A stretch of DNA of 64,000 bases. Origin: Silene conica (Eukaryota > Streptophyta > Magnoliopsida > Caryophyllales > Caryophyllaceae). The DNA lies in NCBI GenBank assembly GCA_029255685.2, contig CM055316.2, forward strand, positions 70,509,237 through 70,573,236, written 5' to 3'. The notes beneath the pieces were generated by a model. That model was not told where the DNA came from and ran no database searches. It was given only the letters and a program-made list of their open reading frames with translations. Position numbers and translations under genes: made by a program. Positions 57,336-64,000 of the stretch are shown piece by piece; positions within the stretch are counted from its first letter, which is position 1; the number at the start of each line of letters is the position of its first letter.

Positions 57336-57661
57336 TGTAGAAATTGAGAAATATAGAAAACAGAGAGTTTTGTAATGATGTTTCTGTGTCTTATCACTAT
57401 TGAAAAGGGTTGCTATATATACATCTTGTGCTATTTAATAACTAGGAAACTCAAAGACCACCCCCTAAACTCACGCCTACATACATGCTAACTTTTTTTT
57501 TTTTTGAACGGGCATACATGCTAATTAAATACAAAGTAACTATTAGATACAAAATATCTGAGTCATTCAATAATAAACTGATACAAAGTATCTCATTCAA
57601 TGATAAACTGATACAAAGTATCAACAAAGTGTATCAATGTACACGGATATTACGCCTAACA
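57336..57661 (-). repeat. 5' LTR of the Copia element
   Basis: 326 bp, begins (minus sense) TGTTAGGCGTAATATCC and ends CAATTTCTACA; matches 50476-50557 plus 52553-52772. Confidence 0.9.
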
Positions 57662-57960
57662 GTTTCTTCATAGTATTCTCACGAAATTCGTTGACAATTG
57701 GGCAGGCTCGTATGAAATGATCGTCTCCGCATCCGAAACAGTTGCCTTCCTTTGGCCCTTTCTTCTTTTCTTTGGGCTTTCTTTATTTGGGAGGTGGCTT
57801 TGTTCTTATTTAGAATTTCGTCATCGTTTTTACTTGAGGTTTGCCCAAAAGTATCTCTAATGGTCGGGTCTCTTGCCGTGACAATTCAGCAAGAGAATAT
57901 CCTTTCCTCCTCTGTATTAATGTTGAAGGATGATGATAAAACGAAGAGAATTGGTGACAA
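57662..57960 (-). pseudogene. gag C-terminus with CCHC zinc knuckle of the older LTR element
   Basis: On the minus strand: a basic segment (KKAQRKEERAKG) in one frame, then in a shifted frame GNCFGCGDDHFIRACPIVNE, a CX2CX4HX4C zinc knuckle (about 57745-57690). It ends at the Copia insertion point and resumes at 50470. Upstream of 57960 the similarity fades, so the 5' part of this element is lost. Confidence 0.65.
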
Positions 57961-58111
57961 GCGTAAGAAATGTCAAGAGTGTAAAATTAGGACTATTTTA
58001 TTAACTTTGTAAAATTGTAAACAACCCTAAAAAAACTAATGTACGAAGTATTAATTAGTTAAACAATAATAGTAGTAATAGGTTATCAAGTTCATCAAGT
58101 TATCTAATTTA

Positions 58112-59274
58112 CTAGTTTTTAACCCGTGTAATTTTACACGGGTATGTTTCAATAATATTGATATAATGATTGGCGCTTAAAAATACTAACCAAAATACAT
58201 GAATATTTTATACTTTGTTTCTTTTATAATGATAATAAGTTAAAACACGTGTAAAAATTACATGAGTTTTAAACTTACACATGTTTTAAATCCGTTAAAA
58301 AAATACACGAATATAGTATTAAAACACGGTATATAAAATATTAAATCCAATGTATGTAAAATAATAAATTTAAAAAAAATGTAAATATCGCTATAAAATA
58401 AAAACAATTATTAAAATTTTAGAGGTTCGTTTACAATACGATTCAGGAAACATAATTATAAAATTAACTAAACCGGTCTAAATATCGTTCCAAATATTTG
58501 AAAATTTTATTATAGACTACATTAGTTGTTATATTTAATAATATTAGCAACGATTTAATACAAAAAAAATTATATCTGATTTAATATATTAATAACGTAC
58601 GTAATAGCTTATTTTCTTATTTTTAAAAACTAAAGTTTTAATATTTTCCATTTTTAGTTACATTTAGTATTTAGTATTTATATATTTTGGTAAATTGGTT
58701 GTTTATTATCTAATAACTTTAGCCAAATACTTCGATTTTTATAACATTGATTTTTATCAATCGATGTAATTTTGTGTACTTTATTTTTATTGTTATCGTA
58801 ATTTATTATTTTAGTTTAAAATTTAGATGAAATTTTAATCAATTGGTGTAATTTATTGCGATTTATTATTGTAGTTATAATATGAACTGAATTATTTCCG
58901 CTTTAAATTATTTATTATTCATTATCTATTAATAATTACGTACATAACAAAGATTTAAGCATTTACGTTCAAAATATAAGCATTGAGGTTTTTTAGTAAT
59001 TGGTTCAATATTATTTGTGGTGGATTCCACATTCTTTGTAAATAAAATTTTAAAAAATTGAATGTGATAACGTGAATGGATGGAAATGCTTGCAATGTTC
59101 TTATATTTATTTAGTTAAGATTGCAATTATAATTATACTTCAAACCCAATATCTCAACTATCTCTTCAGACAAAACTAAATAACTTTTTAATTGGTATGA
59201 TGCTAATATTTAAATTGCAAACTCGTACAATTTTACGAATAATTTTACACTTCTCGTAGAGAGAGTTTAAGAGA
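58112..59274 (-). mobile_element. possible second non-autonomous Helitron
   Basis: A clear 3' terminus on the minus strand: hairpin ACCCGTGTAAAATTACACGGG followed by TTAAAAA and CTAG at 58112, before a T. The 5' end is uncertain: TCTCTTAAACTCTCTCTACG after an A at 59274 is one candidate. The interior is AT-rich and non-coding. Confidence 0.4.
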
Positions 59275-59368
59275 TAAAATAAGTCTTAAACAGTTTACAC
59301 TTGCCCAAAATGGTTATGATTAAACTAATCTTCTCATGTTCGGATGTGAATCATGGAGCTAAGTAGCT

Positions 59369-59560
59369 ATGAGATATAATAGTTATAATTAAGTTAGTTA
59401 GTTAGTTATAACTAACACAATAGTTAGTTACATGGTTAGTTAGTTAGTCAACTCAACCATATGTATCTTAGGTACTATATATACTTGATATGTAAATTGA
59501 TACATTTACTAATTCTGATATACAATTCTATACTTCTTAATCACATAATTGAAGTTTCTC
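59369..59560 (+). repeat. putative 5' LTR (end part) of a second Copia element
   Basis: Non-coding sequence with 'gttagttagttagttataac' repeats and TATA-like 'tactatatatacttg' (59472-59486), ending about 59560 just before the primer site. The left border is not established; the 3' LTR lies outside the window. Confidence 0.45.
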
Positions 59561-59561
59561 A

Positions 59562-59573
59562 TGGTATCAGAGA
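59562..59573 (+). other. primer binding site of the second Copia element
   Basis: TGGTATCAGAGA, complementary to initiator tRNA-Met, about 88 bases before the gag start codon. Confidence 0.8.
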
Positions 59574-59660
59574 TCTAGTTCAATTATCCACCATTTTTAC
59601 GAAAGCTTCCGCATTCTTTCTCAAAATTCCATCATTCCTTTTTCTTTTTCAATCACAATC

Positions 59661-62600
59661 ATGGGTGAAAATTCAGAGGTTGATGCAACCCAATCTTTTT
59701 ACTCACCTTTAGATGATCCTCTTTTCTTATCACCAAATGATCAACCCAATCTCCAATTAACTGCTTATCTTTTCGATGGTTCAAACTTCCATCAATGGCA
59801 GAGAGATGTGGTTCAAGCTTTGGTGTCTAAAAACAAAGTTGGTTTTATCACTGGAGAATGTTCTTTACCTGCTAAAACTGATAAGAAGTACAACCAGTGG
59901 ATTCGCTGTGATTTGCTGGTATTAAGATGGATTCTTAATTCCGTTTCCAAAACTTTGCGAGATAATCTGCAGTATTCTTCTTCTTCTCAGTCTCTCTGGT
60001 ATGAAATTGTTGAACGTTTTGGCCAGCTTAATGTTCTTGAGTTGTATGATCTTAAGAAAACTCTCAGCAATTTGGTCCAAGATAATCTTTCCCTTATGGA
60101 GTATTATAGCAAGATTAGGTCTATTTGGGAGGGGTTAGATAATATGGATCCTATGCCTCAATGTACATGTGGTGTCATGGCTAGTTGCACTTGCAACATG
60201 CGTAAAAGATTGCTTGATCGTGAAACTCAGGCAAAATTAATTCAGTTGCTGATGGGTCTGAACTCTGGTTATGAACAAGTTCAGACTACTCTCCTTTCTA
60301 TGGAACCATTACCTCCTATCAATCGTGCTTTGGGAATGCTTCAGAAGATTGAGAAGCAGAAAATCATCAATGATCATTCTTCTGAGCACATGGTAGAAAG
60401 TGCTGCTTATAATTCCAAACGGAGGTTTCCTGATAATCCCATGGATTCTTCTATTTCTGCCAAGAAATCCAAGGACACTGAATTCTGTACCCACTGCAAT
60501 AAGAGTGGACATGATATTTCAGATTGTCATAGGCTCAAAACTTGTACTTTTTGCAACATTAAAGGGCATATTCAAGAAAGGTGTTACAAGTTCAAGGCTT
60601 TCAATGCTAAGAAGAATAAGGGTAAAGGCAAAATTTCTCAGTCTGCACCTGCTGTCAACAATGCTTATGTTTCTTTTCTTGATCAAGATGAAGAATATGT
60701 TGACCTTACTCCTATTGAGGATTCTGCTGCTATTGTTCCTGCTAAGCCTCATTCTGATCAGATACATCCTGATTTTGTTCAGAATATTGTTGATTCTGTT
60801 ATGACTAGGGTTCTTAAAGTCATTTCTGATAAGTCTGCTCCAGAAGTAACTCCTTTGCAGTCTTCTGTTCATTTTGCAGGTATGGCTCAGACCTATGATT
60901 GCATTCATTCCTTTACCACTAGTTATAATTGGATTATTGATACTGGTGCTACAGATCATATGACATCCAATCTTCATCTTTTAACTAATGTCATAACATT
61001 ATCTAAACCTGTCCATGTTTCTTTGCCTGATGGGACTGTTAAAGTAGTTCATAAATCAGGCATTGCAAAAATATCTGACAGGATTACACTATATAATGTG
61101 TTGTTAGTTCCTGACTTTAAACAAAACTTGTTATCAGTGGGCAAGTTATTATCTTCCACTGGTTTAACAATGTTGTTTTTGCAAAATGAATGTCATTTTC
61201 AGGACCCTTCAAATGATCAAGTAATTACCAAAGCCAAGAGATATGGTGATTTGTACAAGATCAGAATGGATACTAAACAGCAATTGTTGCATTATACTAC
61301 TTCTAATTGTAATTCCTCGGTTCATACAAATAAAACAATTGTACCTGAATGTCTTTCTTCTAAAAAAGATGTACTGCTGTTTCATAATAGATTAGGTCAT
61401 ACATCTATTGAGAAACTCAAGCATACTCATGTACCTCTTACAAATGGAATGAAAGATTTTTTCTGTGATTTTTGTGTTTTAGCTAAACATCATATACAAC
61501 CTTTTAATAGAAGTAAGTCATATGCACATCAATGTTTTGATCTTGTTCATATGGATGTATGGGGACCTTATAAGGTACCTACAATGACAGGAGCAAAATC
61601 TTTTCTGACTGTTCTTGATGACCATTCAAGGAATACTTGGGTGTTTTTGATCCATAACAAAACACAAGTTCCTGGTCTGATAAAAGGCTTCATACAGTAT
61701 GCTGCCACTCAGTTTAATGCTCAGGTTAAGGTAATTAGGTCTGATAATGGGACTGAGTTCTATCAAGATCAGTGCAAACATTATTTTCAAAGTAGAGGGA
61801 TTATTCATCAAAGGAGCTTGGTAGGCAGACCCCAGCAGAATGGTAGGGTAGAGAGAAAGCATAGACACTTATTAGATACTGCTAGAGCTTTAAGATTACA
61901 TTCCAATTTGCCTCTAAAATTTTGGGGTGATTGCTTACTTACAGCTACCTATTTGATAAACAAAATGCCTAGTTCTATACTTAACTGGCAGACACCTTAT
62001 GAGGTGTTATTTCATACATCACCTACTTATGATGAACTAAGAGTATTTGGCTGTCTTTGTTATGGGACCATGCCACCCACTGTCAAAGATAAATTTAGTA
62101 AAAGGGCAAGGAAATCTGTTTTCATTGGTTATCCATTTCATCAGAAAGGATATAAGTTATATGATCTTGAAGATCATACTGTTTATACCTCTCGAGATGT
62201 TTTATTCCAAGAAAACACCTTTCCATTCAGAAATAAGCAATTAACAGACTCATCTACACAGTCTAATCTGCCTATTGTTACAGATATAATTATTCCTTCA
62301 ATTCTTCCTGATCTTGAAAAACATTCATCTTCTACTACAGATGCAATGGTTTCTGATTCAAGACAGGTAACTATACATGACCAAGTGCCTGTTTTGAATA
62401 ATACAGACCAGACTGCTGGACAACATACTATTCTGGTTGATCCTGTCCTTACTACAGATCAGACAGATCCTCCTCTTAATACTGTTAGTGTTAATAATGA
62501 TTCTAACACTAATGCTCATAATGAGGATACTATAGTCATTCGAAAATCTAGTAGGCCTAAAAAACCAAGTGTCCTACTTAATGGTTTTCAGTTAACCAAA

Positions 62601-64000
62601 ACTGCACCAGCAGCATTACATGTCAAAGTTGTCAATGAGTTGGTTCAGTTTGATAAAGATTATGTCTACTCTCTTTGTAATGTGGTAGATACTTTTGAAC
62701 CGCATTCATATAATCAAGCTAAAACTAGTGACAAGTGGATAGAAGCCATGTCTCAGGAAATTCATGCACTTGAGCACAATCAGACATGGGAACTAACTGA
62801 TCTTCCTGCTAATAAAACTGCTATAGGCTGTAAATGGGTATATAAAGTTAAACATAGAGCAGATGGCTCAGTTGAAAGGTATAAAGCACGTTTAGTTGTT
62901 AAAGGCTTCACTCAAGTAAAGGATAAGGATTATAAGCACACCTTTTCCCCCGTGGCAAAGTTTACAACAGTCAGACTTCTAATTGCCATTGCAGCAAAGA
63001 AAAATTGGCCTTTACACCAACTAGATATCAATAATGCCTTTTTACATGGCTACTTGGATGAGGAAGTTTATATGAAACCTCCACCAGGTTATTCAAAAGC
63101 TAAAAAAGGACAGGTTTGTAAACTAAAAAGGTCTCTATATGGTCTTAAACAAGCATCTAGACAATGGAATCTAGAATTAACCAAATTTTTGCTAAGCCTT
63201 GGATATATCCAGTCAAAACAGGATTATTCATTGTTTACTAAGGTTGATCCTATTACATCCAGGTTTTTAGTTGTTCTTGTTTACGTTGATGATGTCTTGA
63301 TTACTGGAGATGCATTAGAAGACATCACCAAGTTAAAAGAACAGTTGCACAGTAAATTTACAATAAAAGACTTAGGTGCTATGAGATATTTTCTAGGTTT
63401 GGAAGTGGCTAGAAGTGCTGCAGGCATAATGTTAAACCAAAGAAAATATGTGTTAGATATCTTAAAGGACACTGGGTTTGAAGATACTACTGCTGTAGCC
63501 TTTCCTATGCAAAAAGGACTTAAGCTTTCTGTTGAAACAGGAGAATTAATAGCAGAACCTGACCAATACAGAAGGTTGGTAGGAAGGTTATTGTATCTCA
63601 ACATGACCAGACCTGATATATCTTTCAGTGTGCAGCATCTCAGTCAGTTTTTAAGTCAGCCTAGAGTTCCTCATATGCAAGCAGCTCAACATGTACTTAG
63701 GTATTTAAAAGGCACAGTCAATGCAGGCCTCTTCTATTCCGCTACAGGTTCATCACAACTTCAAGCTTATTCAGATGCAGATTGGGCTACTTGTGCATTT
63801 AGTTGCAGATCTCTTAGTGGTTATTGTCTATTTTTGGGAAATGCTTTGGTTTCTTGGAAAACAAAGAAACAACGAACTGTCAGTAAAAGTTCTACAGAGG
63901 CTGAATATAGGAGCATGTCCTATGCCACTGCAGAAATGGTCTGGACAGCAAGTATATTGCAGGATTTAAAGTTCCCTGTTCAGTATCCTATTCCCCTTCA
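59661..64000 (+). CDS. Copia retrotransposon gag-pol polyprotein, intact to the window edge (partial)
   Basis: The frame starting at 59661 (MGENSEVDATQSFYSPLDD) appears open to 64000, at least 1446 codons. Domains in order: gag (LTAYLFDGSNFHQWQRDVVQ; LQDNLSLMEYYSKIRSIWEG); two consecutive zinc knuckles, CTHCNKSGHDISDC and CTFCNIKGHIQERC (60490-60585); protease NWIIDTGATDHM (60927); integrase zinc part HNRLGHTSIEKL..CDFCVLAKHH; integrase core MDVWGPY, VIRSDNGTEF and RPQQNGRVERKHRH; RT with LHQLDINNAFLHGYLDEEVY and VLVYVDDVLITG (63276-63311); RNase H SDADWATC and SKSSTEAEYRSM. The end of RNase H and the 3' LTR are beyond the window. All catalytic motifs are present, so this copy could be young and possibly competent. 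Confidence 0.92.
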   Translation, partial: MGENSEVDATQSFYSPLDDPLFLSPNDQPNLQLTAYLFDGSNFHQWQRDVVQALVSKNKVGFITGECSLPAKTDKKYNQWIRCDLLVLRWILNSVSKTLRDNLQYSSSSQSLWYEIVERFGQLNVLELYDLKKTLSNLVQDNLSLMEYYSKIRSIWEGLDNMDPMPQCTCGVMASCTCNMRKRLLDRETQAKLIQLLMGLNSGYEQVQTTLLSMEPLPPINRALGMLQKIEKQKIINDHSSEHMVESAAYNSKRRFPDNPMDSSISAKKSKDTEFCTHCNKSGHDISDCHRLKTCTFCNIKGHIQERCYKFKAFNAKKNKGKGKISQSAPAVNNAYVSFLDQDEEYVDLTPIEDSAAIVPAKPHSDQIHPDFVQNIVDSVMTRVLKVISDKSAPEVTPLQSSVHFAGMAQTYDCIHSFTTSYNWIIDTGATDHMTSNLHLLTNVITLSKPVHVSLPDGTVKVVHKSGIAKISDRITLYNVLLVPDFKQNLLSVGKLLSSTGLTMLFLQNECHFQDPSNDQVITKAKRYGDLYKIRMDTKQQLLHYTTSNCNSSVHTNKTIVPECLSSKKDVLLFHNRLGHTSIEKLKHTHVPLTNGMKDFFCDFCVLAKHHIQPFNRSKSYAHQCFDLVHMDVWGPYKVPTMTGAKSFLTVLDDHSRNTWVFLIHNKTQVPGLIKGFIQYAATQFNAQVKVIRSDNGTEFYQDQCKHYFQSRGIIHQRSLVGRPQQNGRVERKHRHLLDTARALRLHSNLPLKFWGDCLLTATYLINKMPSSILNWQTPYEVLFHTSPTYDELRVFGCLCYGTMPPTVKDKFSKRARKSVFIGYPFHQKGYKLYDLEDHTVYTSRDVLFQENTFPFRNKQLTDSSTQSNLPIVTDIIIPSILPDLEKHSSSTTDAMVSDSRQVTIHDQVPVLNNTDQTAGQHTILVDPVLTTDQTDPPLNTVSVNNDSNTNAHNEDTIVIRKSSRPKKPSVLLNGFQLTKTAPAALHVKVVNELVQFDKDYVYSLCNVVDTFEPHSYNQAKTSDKWIEAMSQEIHALEHNQTWELTDLPANKTAIGCKWVYKVKHRADGSVERYKARLVVKGFTQVKDKDYKHTFSPVAKFTTVRLLIAIAAKKNWPLHQLDINNAFLHGYLDEEVYMKPPPGYSKAKKGQVCKLKRSLYGLKQASRQWNLELTKFLLSLGYIQSKQDYSLFTKVDPITSRFLVVLVYVDDVLITGDALEDITKLKEQLHSKFTIKDLGAMRYFLGLEVARSAAGIMLNQRKYVLDILKDTGFEDTTAVAFPMQKGLKLSVETGELIAEPDQYRRLVGRLLYLNMTRPDISFSVQHLSQFLSQPRVPHMQAAQHVLRYLKGTVNAGLFYSATGSSQLQAYSDADWATCAFSCRSLSGYCLFLGNALVSWKTKKQRTVSKSSTEAEYRSMSYATAEMVWTASILQDLKFPVQYPIPL

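Larger units (their letters stand above)
50476..57661 (-). mobile_element. Copia LTR retrotransposon, nearly complete, with nested solo LTR
   Basis: A 5 bp target duplication gtttc (50471-50475 and 57662-57666) flanks LTRs of about 300 bp with TG...CA ends: the 5' LTR (minus sense) is 57336-57661 and the 3' LTR 50476-52772, interrupted by a 2 kb solo LTR. Primer binding site TGGTATCAGGAG (57324-57335), polypurine tract GAGGGGGGG (52773-52781 region). The two LTRs are near identical apart from the nested insertion and a ~30-base insert in the 5' LTR (57490-57520), implying a fairly young insertion. Confidence 0.92.

Overview
The window is plant nuclear DNA from a eudicot. It has intron-bearing genes with GT/AG splice sites, Copia and Gypsy-type LTR retrotransposons, Mutator-like elements (MULEs) carrying a plant mobile domain gene, Helitron termini, tRNA-derived SINEs and AT-rich intergenic DNA. 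The repeat flavour suggests Caryophyllales, but that is only an impression. Nothing bacterial, organellar or viral was seen.

Layout. 0.1-1.9 kb: a decayed CDC20-like fragment joined to a decayed F-box/LRR fragment. 2.5-29.1 kb: a dispersed tandem family of four-helix DUF1218-type membrane protein genes, all on the minus strand (2483-6450, 13736-16162, 23902-24718, plus a decaying copy at 28700-29125). They are separated by a 4.7 kb MULE with a plant-mobile-domain gene and a broken transposase (6814-11540), a LINE 3' end (16504-17363), a 1.25 kb fold-back MULE (18177-19427), a Helitron (19633-21925), a 1.35 kb MULE (22351-23704) and a degenerate Copia element (25.2-27.4 kb). 29.5-30.5 kb: a SINE and a 554 bp MULE-type MITE.

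31.3-48.8 kb is the main host-gene block: an 8-exon plus-strand coiled-coil gene resembling Arabidopsis MEE22/EMB1611 (31281-37719), a convergent 6-exon SEN1/UPF1-like helicase (39047-42702, minus), and a 4-exon cytosolic-type class I fructose-bisphosphate aldolase (45182-48760, minus). The aldolase lacks the usual C-terminal tail and has a SINE beside its stop codon.

49.35-57.96 kb is a three-level nest. A gag-only or deleted LTR element (3' LTR 49352-50314) is interrupted by a nearly complete Copia (50476-57661), whose 3' LTR is itself interrupted by a 2 kb solo LTR (50558-52552); both insertions have clean 5 bp target duplications. The window ends inside a second Copia element whose gag-pol frame is open from 59661 to the edge.

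The most unusual material is the set of four MULE-class elements recognised by their terminal inverted repeats and 9 bp target duplications (three perfect, one imperfect). Two of them, the plant-mobile-domain MULE and the large fold-back, share an odd internal design of repeated short CG-rich palindromes. Exon structures were derived by eye from splice consensus and reading-frame continuity.
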